21,019 nucleotides of DNA from an uncultured Oscillospiraceae bacterium (GCA_910579485.1 CAJTVO010000053.1:1-21019); one strand, 5' to 3'; positions 1 to 5,875 are shown, counted from the stretch's first letter. Program-made: numbers and translations. The notes: generated from the sequence alone by a model not told the origin.

Positions 1-1
1 T

Positions 2-29
2 CCAGAACCATTGGTTCTGGCGCGTTTTT
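2..29 (+). terminator. Rho-independent terminator of an upstream gene
   Basis: CCAGAACCA at 2-10 pairs perfectly with TGGTTCTGG at 12-20 around a single T. Four bases (CGCG) follow, then five T at 25-29. The shape fits an intrinsic terminator for a gene that ends left of the window and is read rightwards. It would also separate that gene from rbfA. The stem is an exact inverted repeat, so it could terminate in both directions, but a T run is present only on the + side. Confidence 0.6.
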
Positions 30-59
30 GGTTACTTTTGCCGCGGGGCAAAAGTAACC
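30..59. repeat. Perfect 13-bp palindrome, REP-like hairpin
   Basis: GGTTACTTTTGCC at 30-42 is the exact reverse complement of 47-59, with the 4-base loop GCGG. There is no T tract after it, and it directly follows a complete terminator, so termination is an unlikely role. Long perfect stems of this kind between genes are typical of dispersed REP-type repeats in GC-rich Oscillospiraceae. That reading is inference from memory; only one copy occurs in this window. Confidence 0.5.
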
Positions 60-113
60 GCAGGGCGTCCGGGGGCGCGAAGGCCCCGGGTTTCATAACG
101 AAACAATTCCCCC

Positions 114-130
114 GCCGCGCGAAGCGCGGC
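114..130 (+). other. GC-rich hairpin just before the rbfA ribosome site
   Basis: GCCGCGC at 114-120 pairs with GCGCGGC at 124-130 around GAA. The stem ends only a few bases before the AGAGG ribosome site (136-140) of rbfA. It could stabilise the 5' end of a processed mRNA or affect initiation, but the sequence gives no proof of either. Confidence 0.4.
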
Positions 131-147
131 AGAAAAGAGGTATCAGC

Positions 148-540
148 ATGTCAAGTAACCGTATTGGCCGCATCAACGAAGAGATCCAGCGGGAGTTGGC
201 CAGCCTCCTCCGAACGGTCAAGGACCCCCGCCTCCAAGGCGGGCTCGTGACCATCACCCACGTAGACACCACCAGCGACCTCCGCTACGCAAAAATTTAT
301 ATCAGCTCCTTGAACAAGGAGAACGAAAAAGAAATGATGAAGGGCCTCCGCTCCGCCTCCGGCTATCTCCGCCGGGAGCTGGGCGCCGCCCTCCGCCTCC
401 GCTACACCCCGGAGCTCCAATTCATCGCCGACGACTCCATCCAGCAGGGAGCCCACATCCTGGAGATGCTCCGGGACCCCAACGTAGTCAAGCCCGCCAA
501 TCCCGCCAACGAACATATCGTCCTGGAGGATGAAAAATGA
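148..540 (+). CDS. rbfA: Ribosome-binding factor A
   Basis: RbfA is a small KH-fold protein that binds the free 30S subunit and helps mature the 5' end of 16S rRNA, notably in the cold. The 130-residue product matches the family's usual length. It has the typical opening with RIGRINEEIQRELA (about residues 5-18), followed by VKDPRL, the THVDTTSDLRYAKIYIS strand region and the RRELGAALRLRYTPELQF block. AGAGG lies seven bases before the ATG. The stop codon overlaps the start of nrnA (ATGA at 537-540), so the two are translationally coupled. In most Firmicutes rbfA follows infB; here infB is on the other strand about 5.5 kb away. Confidence 0.96.
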   Translation: MSSNRIGRINEEIQRELASLLRTVKDPRLQGGLVTITHVDTTSDLRYAKIYISSLNKENEKEMMKGLRSASGYLRRELGAALRLRYTPELQFIADDSIQQGAHILEMLRDPNVVKPANPANEHIVLEDEK

Positions 541-1496
541 ACAGACTTTCCCCCCAGGAGGCCGCCGCCCTGCTGCGGCGGCAGGACCACATTCTGATCC
601 TGACCCACCGCCGCCCCGACGGGGACACCACCGGCTGCGCCGCCGGACTGTGCCGCGCCCTCCGGCAGCTGGGCAAGACCGCGTGGCTCCTAAAAAACCC
701 CGACATGACCAGCATCAACGCCGTCTATGTGGACGGTCTCTGGGCCCCGGTGGATTTCTCCCCCGCCTTCATCGTGTCCGTGGACGTTGCCGCCCGGAGC
801 CTCTTCTTCCCGGCGGCGGAGCCCTATATTGACCGCATCGGCCTGGCGGTGGACCACCACCCCTCCTTCGAGGACTTTGGCGAGGCCCGCTGCGTAGACG
901 CCTCCCGCGCGGCCTGCGGGGAGATCGTCTACGAGATCTGCCGCGCGCTGGGGGAGGTCACCCCGGAGGTGGCCCTGCCCCTCTACGCCGCCGTCGCCAC
1001 GGACACCGGCTGCTTCGTCTACGCCAACACCACCGACAACACCCACCGGGTGGCGGCGGCTCTGCTGGAGACGGGCATCGACTACTTCGCGGTCAACAAG
1101 CGCCACTTCCGCACCAAGACCCGCCGCCGGATCGCCATTGAGGCGGAGCTGATGGGCAATGCGGAGTTTTTCCACCAGGACCGGGGCGTCTTCCTGACCA
1201 TCCCCCTGTCCCTCCTGGCCCGTACCGGCGCGGATGAGAACGACTTGGACGACATTTCCTCCCTGGCGGGGATCATCGAGGGCGTGGACTGCGGCGCGGT
1301 CCTCCGGGAGCTGAAGGACGGCGAGTGGAAGCTGAGCCTGCGCACCGGGGCCAACGGCCGGGTGAACGCCACCAGGGCCTGCGGCCTCCTGGGCGGCGGC
1401 GGCCACGCCATGGCCGCGGGAGCCACCCTCCACGGGACCTTGGAGGAGGTCAAGCGCCAGGTCCTGGACGCCATTGATCAGGTTGCCGAAAATTGA
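537..1496 (+). CDS. nrnA: DHH/DHHA1 phosphoesterase: NrnA-type nanoRNase / pAp phosphatase
   Basis: Members degrade 2-5 nt RNAs from the 5' end, and many also dephosphorylate pAp or hydrolyse pApA in the cytoplasm. The 319-residue protein has the full DHH metal site: HRRPDGD with H24, D28 and D30, a D in SVDVAA near residue 83, DHH at 106-108 and TDTG near residue 160. The C-terminal DHHA1 substrate site GGGGHAMAAG is at 286-295. The length is normal for NrnA (about 310-320). The ATG overlaps the rbfA stop, and a GGAGG site lies inside the rbfA 3' end. The order rbfA-nrnA is widely conserved. truB, the usual next gene, is absent here, and a terminator follows directly. Which of the NrnA activities dominates cannot be told from sequence. 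Confidence 0.93.
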   Translation: MNRLSPQEAAALLRRQDHILILTHRRPDGDTTGCAAGLCRALRQLGKTAWLLKNPDMTSINAVYVDGLWAPVDFSPAFIVSVDVAARSLFFPAAEPYIDRIGLAVDHHPSFEDFGEARCVDASRAACGEIVYEICRALGEVTPEVALPLYAAVATDTGCFVYANTTDNTHRVAAALLETGIDYFAVNKRHFRTKTRRRIAIEAELMGNAEFFHQDRGVFLTIPLSLLARTGADENDLDDISSLAGIIEGVDCGAVLRELKDGEWKLSLRTGANGRVNATRACGLLGGGGHAMAAGATLHGTLEEVKRQVLDAIDQVAEN

Positions 1497-1501
1497 TACG
1501 A

Positions 1502-1536
1502 AAAGAGCCGCCTTCTTACGAAAGCGGCTCTTTCCT
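1502..1536 (+). terminator. Intrinsic terminator after rbfA-nrnA
   Basis: AAAGAGCCGC at 1502-1511 pairs with GCGGCTCTTT at 1524-1533 around a 12-base loop. The stem starts eight bases after the nrnA stop codon. The A and T flanks on both sides make it usable in both directions, which fits the convergent arrangement with nagA. Confidence 0.8.
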
Positions 1537-1568
1537 TTGATGGAGAAGATTGAGGAAAAACGATACAA

Positions 1569-1603
1569 CAGTTTAGGTTTCTCTCCTAAACTGGATTTAT
1601 TTT
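1569..1603. terminator. Second hairpin in the nrnA-nagA convergent gap, possible nagA terminator
   Basis: CAGTTTAGG at 1569-1577 pairs perfectly with CCTAAACTG at 1585-1593 around TTTCTCT. On the + side it is followed by GATTTATTTT. On the - side it is followed by a run with five T (complement of 1556-1560). Either direction is possible. Between this hairpin and the nagA 3' end (1604-1740) the DNA is AT-rich and holds nothing I can name. Confidence 0.5.
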
Positions 1604-1740
1604 ACCAGTTTTGATTACTTTTTGTCAATGTTGATCTTGCATAAAATTTCTCCCGGAGCCTGCTTTCTATCGTGATAATTGCCAAAAACAAGCTCCTAAA
1701 TTTGGAAGAAAAGACAGTTGACAGCGCTTCTTTCCGCCGC

Positions 1741-2850
1741 TCACGGACGGAGAGCCTGCTCTTTTCCGTCTACGAAAACCGCCTTCAGGGCCAGATCGCT
1801 GTCCAGCACCAGCAGGTCGGCGGCCTGGCCTGCCTGGATCGTTCCGGCCTTCAGACCGACGGCCAGCGCGGGGGCGGTGGAGGCGGCGTACACAGCCTCC
1901 GCCAGAGGCAGGCCGAAGCGCGTCACGTTGCGCACCGCGTCCAGCAGGGAGATGGAGGACCCGGCCAGGGTACCGTCCAGCAGGGTGGCCTTGTGGTCCT
2001 TCACCACGATGGGCTGGCCGCCCAGCTCATAGTTGCCGTCGGGCATCCCCGCGCAGCGCAGGGAGTCGGAGATCAGGTTCAGCTTGTCCCCGAAGAGCTG
2101 GTGGGTGGCCCGGATGACGGCGGGATGGATGTGGAGCCCGTCGCAGATGAGCTCTACGCTGGCCTCGGAATCGAAGGCCGCGCCGATGACCCCCGGGTTC
2201 CGGTGGAGGAAGGAGTTCATCCCGTTATACAGGTGCGTTGCGTGGCTGGCCCCGGCGGCGAATCCGGCCATGGCGGTGTCGTAGTCCGCCGTGGTGTGCC
2301 CCAGGGAGACGGTGCAGACCTGGGAGATATCCCGGATGAAGGGCAGCGCCCCCTCCTCCTCGCAGGCCACGGTGACCAGCTTCACCTGGCCGCCGCTGGC
2401 CTCGTTGAGCCGGTGGAACAGCCCCGCGTCCGGCTTGTGGAGGTGCTCCGCCGCCTGGGCGCCCCGCTTGGCGTAGCAGAGGAAGGGCCCTTCCAGATGG
2501 ACGCCCGCGCACTTGGCCCCCCCGTTGGGCCGGAAGTCCCGGATGGCGTGCATGGCGGGGGTCAAAATTTCCTCGCTGAGGGTCATGGTGGTGGCCACGT
2601 AGCTGGTGACGCCGTGGGCGGCGTAGTAGTCCGCCATGGGCTGGAGTCCCGCCGGGTTGCCGTCGGAGAAGTCCTCGCCCATGGCCCCGTGGGTGTGGAT
2701 GTCCACCAGGCCGGGGATCACGTATCCCCCCCGGGCGTCCAGGTCCGCCGGGCCCTCGATCTTCCCGATGGCGGTGATGGTCCCGTCAAACTGGATGTCC
2801 GCCTCCATGAAGGCCTTCCCGATCAGTACCTTTGCGTTTTTGATCAGCAT
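1741..2850 (-). CDS. nagA: N-acetylglucosamine-6-phosphate deacetylase
   Basis: NagA removes the acetyl group from GlcNAc-6-phosphate to give glucosamine-6-phosphate, the entry step for using amino sugars from mucin, chitin or recycled cell wall. The 369-residue product shows the amidohydrolase landmarks. These are VIPGLVDIHTHG (H52 and H54), GVHLEGPFL with the metal-binding glutamate, LGHTTADY, THLYNGM, ICDGLHIHP, and SDS with the catalytic aspartate followed by a GMPDG segment. GAGG lies about nine bases before the ATG. The gene has its own promoter and leader and faces nrnA. NagB and an amino-sugar transporter are not in the window, so the pathway is completed elsewhere. Confidence 0.95.
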   Translation of the reverse strand: MLIKNAKVLIGKAFMEADIQFDGTITAIGKIEGPADLDARGGYVIPGLVDIHTHGAMGEDFSDGNPAGLQPMADYYAAHGVTSYVATTMTLSEEILTPAMHAIRDFRPNGGAKCAGVHLEGPFLCYAKRGAQAAEHLHKPDAGLFHRLNEASGGQVKLVTVACEEEGALPFIRDISQVCTVSLGHTTADYDTAMAGFAAGASHATHLYNGMNSFLHRNPGVIGAAFDSEASVELICDGLHIHPAVIRATHQLFGDKLNLISDSLRCAGMPDGNYELGGQPIVVKDHKATLLDGTLAGSSISLLDAVRNVTRFGLPLAEAVYAASTAPALAVGLKAGTIQAGQAADLLVLDSDLALKAVFVDGKEQALRP

Positions 2851-2882
2851 GTTCGTTTTCCTCGTTTCCTCTCAAATTTGAT

Positions 2883-2900
2883 CCCGGCGGGTCCGCCGGG
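2883..2900 (-). other. Hairpin in the nagA 5' leader
   Basis: CCCGGCGG at 2883-2890 is the exact reverse complement of 2893-2900, separated by GT. It lies in the transcribed leader between the proposed nagA promoter and its start codon. There is no T run, so it is not a typical terminator. A role in mRNA stability, or as a protein site for a sugar-phosphate regulator, is possible but unsupported. Confidence 0.35.
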
Positions 2901-2943
2901 TATGGTTTGTCCGCTTTCTGCCGCGTCCTTATCATTCCCTGTC

Positions 2944-2972
2944 ATTCTATCATACTTTCCTCATTCTGTCAC
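2944..2972 (-). promoter_or_regulatory. Probable sigma-A promoter of nagA
   Basis: On the - strand, GTGACA (2972-2967) and TAGAAT (2949-2944) are separated by 17 bases. An overlapping TATGAT lies in the same stretch, so the exact -10 box is uncertain. It lies about 95 bases upstream of the nagA ATG and is nearly back to back with the yhfC promoter on the other strand. Confidence 0.45.
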
Positions 2973-2998
2973 CCACAAAGAAAAATTTCGAAAACCAC

Positions 2999-3029
2999 TT
3001 GACTTTCCACCAGCTGGAAGGTGTATCAT
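2999..3029 (+). promoter_or_regulatory. MerR-type promoter/operator of the YhfC-like protease gene
   Basis: TTGACT (2999-3004) and TATCAT (3024-3029) are 19 bases apart instead of 17. The spacer carries an imperfect inverted repeat with arms ACTTTCC (3002-3008) and GGAAGGT (3016-3022). A long 19-bp spacer with a centred dyad is the signature of promoters that a MerR protein activates by twisting the DNA. The same element recurs before the merR gene at 3816-3846, so that protein is the obvious candidate regulator (inference). Confidence 0.75.
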
Positions 3030-3063
3030 CTCCCCATCAAACCACCGAACGGAGGAAAGTCCC

Positions 3064-3819
3064 ATGCCAATATCTACCATCATCATCCTTATCGCCATCA
3101 TCCTCATGACCCTGCTGGTGCCTCTGGGAGTGATGTTCGCCCTCCGCCGCCGGGGCGGGACCTGGACCGCTTTCCTGATGGGAGCCGGGACCTTTGTCCT
3201 CTTCGCTATGGTCCTGGAGCCCATCCTGCATAATCTGGTCCTCCGCTCTCCCGTTGGAACCGCCATCCAGCAGAACATCCTGCTCTACGCCCTCTACGGC
3301 GGACTGGCGGCGGGACTCTTCGAGGAGACGGGCCGCCTTCTGGCGTTCCGTTTCGTTCTGAAGACCCGCGCCGCCCGGATCACCGCCCTGTCCTACGGCA
3401 TCGGCCACGGCGGCATCGAGGCCTTCCTGGTCATGGGCCTGTCCATGATCGCCAACCTGTCCCTGGGACTGGCCTATACCTCCGGCGCGCCCCTGCCCGC
3501 GGAGGCCGCGGCGGCGGCGGAGACCATTCTCTCCACCCCTGCCGGCATGTTCCTCTGGGGCGGACTGGAGCGCCTGTCGGCCATGGCGCTGCATATGGCT
3601 CTCTCCGTGCTGGTCTTCGCCTCGCTCCGGACCGGCAGGCGGCTGCTGTTCCCCGCCGCCATCGCCGTCCACGCCGGGGTCAACTTCATTGCCGTAGTTG
3701 CCAACGCCCACCTTCCCATCGCCGCCACGGAGGCCGTCGTGCTGCTGCTCACCGCTCTGGCCTGCCTCTGGGCGGCACAAATTTATAAAAATTTGCGGGA
3801 AAATGCAAAAACCTCTTGA
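3064..3819 (+). CDS. YhfC/PrsW-like intramembrane metalloprotease
   Basis: This 251-residue, very hydrophobic protein has about seven or eight predicted membrane segments. It carries the signature residues of the YhfC/PrsW/CPBP protease group: FEETGR with E87, E88 and R91, GHGGIEA with H115, ERLSAMALH with E169, R170 and H177, and HAGVN with H203 and N207. Relatives cut membrane proteins within the bilayer; PrsW starts the destruction of an anti-sigma factor, and CPBP proteins process prenylated or immunity substrates. The substrate here is unknown. GGAGG lies eight bases before the ATG. The stop codon lies inside the -35 box of the merR promoter. The shared operator ties it to the merR cassette, so a membrane protein of that cassette is a reasonable but unproven substrate. 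Confidence 0.82.
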   Translation: MPISTIIILIAIILMTLLVPLGVMFALRRRGGTWTAFLMGAGTFVLFAMVLEPILHNLVLRSPVGTAIQQNILLYALYGGLAAGLFEETGRLLAFRFVLKTRAARITALSYGIGHGGIEAFLVMGLSMIANLSLGLAYTSGAPLPAEAAAAAETILSTPAGMFLWGGLERLSAMALHMALSVLVFASLRTGRRLLFPAAIAVHAGVNFIAVVANAHLPIAATEAVVLLLTALACLWAAQIYKNLRENAKTS

Positions 3820-3846
3820 CCTTCCCCCTGGCGGAAGGTGTAAAAT
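3816..3846 (+). promoter_or_regulatory. MerR-type autoregulated promoter/operator of the merR cassette
   Basis: TTGACC (3816-3821) and TAAAAT (3841-3846) have a 19-base spacer. Arms ACCTTCC (3819-3825) and GGAAGGT (3833-3839) form a perfect 7-bp dyad across it. The -35 box contains the stop codon of the upstream protease gene (3817-3819). The match in arms and spacing to 2999-3029 implies one regulator for both promoters, presumably the MerR protein encoded directly downstream. Confidence 0.8.
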
Positions 3847-3870
3847 AGGGGTTGAAAAGAGGTGGTACCC

Positions 3871-4521
3871 CTGAAGATCAACGAGGTGGAGGCCCTGGTG
3901 GGCATCACGAAGAAGAATATCCGTTTCTATGAGGAGAAGGGCCTGCTGTCCCCCAGCCGCAACAGCGACAACGGCTACCGGGACTACGGCGAGGAGGAGG
4001 TTGCCGTCCTCCGGCGCATCAAGCTCATGCGGAAGCTGGGGGTGCCCATTGATGAGATCCGCCGGATGCAGGAGGGCGCCCAGACCGTAGGCGACGGTAT
4101 GCGCCGCCACCTCATCACCCTGGAGCGGGAGCGGCAGAATCTGGAGGAATCGGTCCGTCTGTGCGAACTCCTCAAGGAGCGCACCGAGCCTCTGAACGAT
4201 CTGGACGCCGCCGCCGTCCTGACAGAGCTGGAGAAGCTGGAGCAGACCGGCACTACCTTCCCCAACAAGCAGAGGCAGGACGTGCGCATCCGCTACGTGG
4301 CCCCCATTGTGGTGGCGGTGGTGATGGTGATCCTGCTGACGGCCCTCATCGGTCTGTTTGTCTGGGGCTTTGCCGAGGACCCCGCCAGTTCGCCGCCTCT
4401 GGCCCTGGCGGCGGTGTTTATCGCCATCCCCAGCCTTTTGATCTGCGGCGTGTTGTTCGCCCTGTTTCAGCGTATCCGAGAGATCGGGAAAGGAGAGATC
4501 GACGATGCAAAAAAATACTAA
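3871..4521 (+). CDS. Membrane-anchored MerR-family transcriptional regulator
   Basis: The N-terminus is a classic MerR winged helix (residues 1-70), with KKNIRFYEEKGLLSPSR, then NGYRDY, then a KLMRKLGVPIDEI segment. A dimerisation coiled coil follows (about 75-125), as in other MerR proteins. Instead of a cytoplasmic ligand domain it has two membrane segments (about 142-167 and 177-199) and the tail RIREIGKGEIDDAKKY. The signal is therefore probably sensed in or at the membrane. The start is best read as CTG at 3871: AGAGG (3858-3862) is eight bases upstream and the product then begins MKINEVEALVG, as family members do. A GTG at 3862 overlaps the ribosome site and is less likely. The 3' end overlaps the next gene by 17 bases. 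Confidence 0.88.
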   Translation: MKINEVEALVGITKKNIRFYEEKGLLSPSRNSDNGYRDYGEEEVAVLRRIKLMRKLGVPIDEIRRMQEGAQTVGDGMRRHLITLERERQNLEESVRLCELLKERTEPLNDLDAAAVLTELEKLEQTGTTFPNKQRQDVRIRYVAPIVVAVVMVILLTALIGLFVWGFAEDPASSPPLALAAVFIAIPSLLICGVLFALFQRIREIGKGEIDDAKKY

Positions 4522-4762
4522 GAAGAAGATCGCCCCCGTGGTGGTGGCGGTGCTGGTGGTCGCCTATGTGGGACCCCTGGTGGCCATGATCTCCTACGCT
4601 GCCGGACTATTGGGGGCGGAGGCGGGAGGCTGGAGCGTGCTGCCCTTCCTGCTGCTGTACGCCGCCGTGGGCGGCGCGGTGATCGTAGGCGTTCTGGCCG
4701 CTACGGCCCAGCGGCTGCGGGAGATCGACGGAGGGGAAGAGGATGAAGCCAGCAAATACTGA
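4505..4762 (+). CDS. Small two-TM protein, paralogue of the MerR membrane domain
   Basis: This is an 85-residue protein with a lysine-rich start (KKK at 6-8), two membrane segments (about 9-33 and 45-67) and the tail QRLREIDGGEEDEASKY. It resembles the C-terminal half of the MerR protein: IAPVVVAVLVV here aligns with VAPIVVAVVMV there, and the tails match. I infer an ancient duplication in which one copy is fused to the DNA-binding domain and the other is free. A free copy could form mixed complexes with the regulator or sense the signal. GGAG inside the previous gene precedes the ATG, and the genes overlap by 17 bases. I recognise no named family. Confidence 0.8.
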   Translation: MQKNTKKKIAPVVVAVLVVAYVGPLVAMISYAAGLLGAEAGGWSVLPFLLLYAAVGGAVIVGVLAATAQRLREIDGGEEDEASKY

Positions 4763-5012
4763 CAGCCCGTCCCAGTCCGCCCGGCGGAAGAACGCCATCC
4801 TGGGGGCGCTGTCCTCCACCCTGATGCGGCTGACGTCGGTGGCGGTCCTGCTGTGGCTGCGGGCCGGCATGGAGCCGGGCGCGTTCCTGTCCAGGCTGAC
4901 GCTGCTGCTCATTGTGTTGGGTATAGGGAGCATTCCCTTTATCTGGATAAGCTTAAAAACAAGATTGAAAGAGATTCAAGGAGGAGAAGAAGATGCTGCT
5001 GCTCAATATTGA
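4743..5012 (+). CDS. Second small two-TM protein of the MerR cassette
   Basis: This 89-residue protein has a polar, basic N-terminus (SARRK at 12-16), two hydrophobic segments (about 20-40 and 52-71) and the tail TRLKEIQGGEEDAAAQY. The tail is almost the same as those of the two preceding proteins, while the membrane segments have diverged further. It overlaps the previous gene by 20 bases and the next by 20 bases, with ribosome sites embedded in the tail codons. Tight coupling suggests that fixed ratios matter, as in a complex. Function is unknown; no catalytic motif is visible. Confidence 0.78.
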   Translation: MKPANTDSPSQSARRKNAILGALSSTLMRLTSVAVLLWLRAGMEPGAFLSRLTLLLIVLGIGSIPFIWISLKTRLKEIQGGEEDAAAQY

Positions 5013-5304
5013 CCACGTACCCGGGCGGGAGATCGAGGCCCTTGGCATCGTAAAGGGCACGGTCGTTCAGTCCAAGAACTTCGGCAAGGACTTCATGGCG
5101 GGGATGAAGACCCTGGTAGGCGGCGAGATCACCGGCTACACGGAGATGCTCATTGAGGCCCGTCAGATCGCCACCAAGCGCATGGTGGACGAGGCCAGTG
5201 CCCTGGGCGCGGATGCCGTCATAAACATCCGTTACGGATCGTCTTCCGTGATGCAGGGGGCCGCCGAGGTCATCGCCTACGGCACCGCCGTAAAGCTGCG
5301 GTAA
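4993..5304 (+). CDS. YbjQ-family (DUF74) protein
   Basis: The 103-residue product matches the YbjQ/UPF0145 family in length (E. coli YbjQ is about 107). It also has the family's order of motifs: PGREIEALGIVKGTVV (10-25), MAGMKTLVGGEITGYTEML (36-53), AR-ATKRMVDEASALGADAVINIR (about 57-80) and a final AYGTAVKL. These soluble proteins form ring-like oligomers and are often annotated as heavy-metal-binding, but no biochemical role is well established. It is the last gene of the cassette, starts inside the preceding gene and is followed by a strong terminator. Its place with membrane proteins suggests that it works on their cytoplasmic side (inference). Confidence 0.9.
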   Translation: MLLLNIDHVPGREIEALGIVKGTVVQSKNFGKDFMAGMKTLVGGEITGYTEMLIEARQIATKRMVDEASALGADAVINIRYGSSSVMQGAAEVIAYGTAVKLR

Positions 5305-5319
5305 ATCAGATCGGACATA

Positions 5320-5354
5320 AAAACCCCCGGAAGGCAGTGCCTTCCGGGGGTTTT
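5320..5354 (+). terminator. Strong bidirectional terminator after the MerR cassette
   Basis: AAAACCCCCGGAAGGCA (5320-5336) and TGCCTTCCGGGGGTTTT (5338-5354) are exact reverse complements, with a nominal one-base gap. A on one side and T on the other let it stop both the cassette (+) and the XRE gene (-), which ends at 5361. Confidence 0.85.
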
Positions 5355-5360
5355 ACGTCC

Positions 5361-5579
5361 TTACGGTTCATCCTTCAGTCCCAGCAGGTAATCCGTGGAG
5401 ACCTCGAAGAACTGCGCCAGGAGGATCAATTTTTCGATGGTGGTAGTGCGCAGACCGCTCTCGATCCCGCTGATCGCCGTCTGGGTCAGGCCAAGCACCT
5501 CAGCCAACCCTTGCTGGCTGAGCTTTCGCGCTTTTCTCAGCTTTTTTACACGAAACGCAAACAGCTCCAAGTTATTCAT
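5361..5579 (-). CDS. Small XRE-family helix-turn-helix protein
   Basis: This 72-residue protein is little more than a Cro/C1-type DNA-binding domain. The helix-turn-helix spans LSQQGLAEVLGLTQTAISGIESG (about 20-42), followed by TTTIEKLILLAQFFEVSTDYLLG. Proteins of this kind are repressors of their own and adjacent promoters. AAGGAG stands just before the ATG. It is divergent from the gene at 5653, with a 73-base gap that contains a near-consensus promoter and an imperfect inverted repeat. I infer autoregulation and control of that neighbour. It is not obviously part of a phage or toxin pair. Confidence 0.88.
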   Translation of the reverse strand: MNNLELFAFRVKKLRKARKLSQQGLAEVLGLTQTAISGIESGLRTTTIEKLILLAQFFEVSTDYLLGLKDEP

Positions 5580-5588
5580 AAAAACTCC

Positions 5589-5617
5589 TTGACTTATCGC
5601 TAAAAATCATATATAAT
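5589..5617 (+). promoter_or_regulatory. Near-consensus sigma-A promoter of the 63-codon gene
   Basis: TTGACT (5589-5594) and TATAAT (5612-5617) are 17 bases apart. An imperfect inverted repeat flanks the -10 box: TTATCGCTAAA at 5594-5604 and TTTAGTCATAA at 5620-5630, identical in 9 of 11 arm positions. The first arm lies in the spacer and the second near the transcription start. That is a plausible operator pair for the divergent XRE repressor. Confidence 0.7.
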
Positions 5618-5652
5618 ATATTTAGTCATAATTAAGCTGAGAGGTGAAAACC

Positions 5653-5844
5653 ATGACTGTCATCTTTGAAGAGCTCTTTCATGCCTGGTGCCAGCCGTAC
5701 CATCCTGACCTGATCCCGAATTACTTAAAGGCAGACCCGGTCCGGGCCTATGGCCAATACACTTTTGAGGTGGGCTTCAAGCTGGCGATGCAGCTGGCGG
5801 CATCCTGCCTTGACCCGGAGGAGCTGCGGAAAACGGATACCTGA
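5653..5844 (+). CDS. Small hypothetical protein (63 residues)
   Basis: I do not recognise a family with confidence. The start is ATG 5653, since AGAGGTG ends six bases upstream; a GTG at 5644 overlaps that site and is unlikely. The protein is soluble and mainly helical, with IFEELFHAWCQPYHPD near the start and a C-terminal FEVGFKLAMQLAASCL helix. The pattern vaguely recalls short helical proteins grouped as DUF6809 in Clostridia, but this is weak. Codon use and GC are similar to the neighbours. It has a strong promoter of its own, a likely operator for the divergent XRE protein, and a terminator starting at 5846. Confidence 0.65.
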   Translation: MTVIFEELFHAWCQPYHPDLIPNYLKADPVRAYGQYTFEVGFKLAMQLAASCLDPEELRKTDT

Positions 5845-5870
5845 AGGGCGGGCGCAAGGCCCGCCCTTTC
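5844..5870 (+). terminator. Terminator between convergent genes
   Basis: GGGCGGGC (5846-5853) pairs with GCCCGCCC (5859-5866) around GCAAG. AA precedes it and TTT follows. It begins two bases after the 63-codon gene and lies six bases beyond the end of the small ORF on the other strand, so it probably serves both. Confidence 0.7.
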
Positions 5871-5875
5871 GTCTG

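Noticed and set aside
1672..3063. In-frame extension of the YhfC-like gene upstream across nagA
   Set aside because: It is antisense to nagA. ATG 3064 has a good ribosome site and lies after a promoter, so the extension is not translated.
5361..5844. Toxin-antitoxin pair formed by the XRE gene and the 63-codon gene
   Set aside because: The genes are divergent instead of overlapping in one operon, and the small protein has no toxin motif that I can see.
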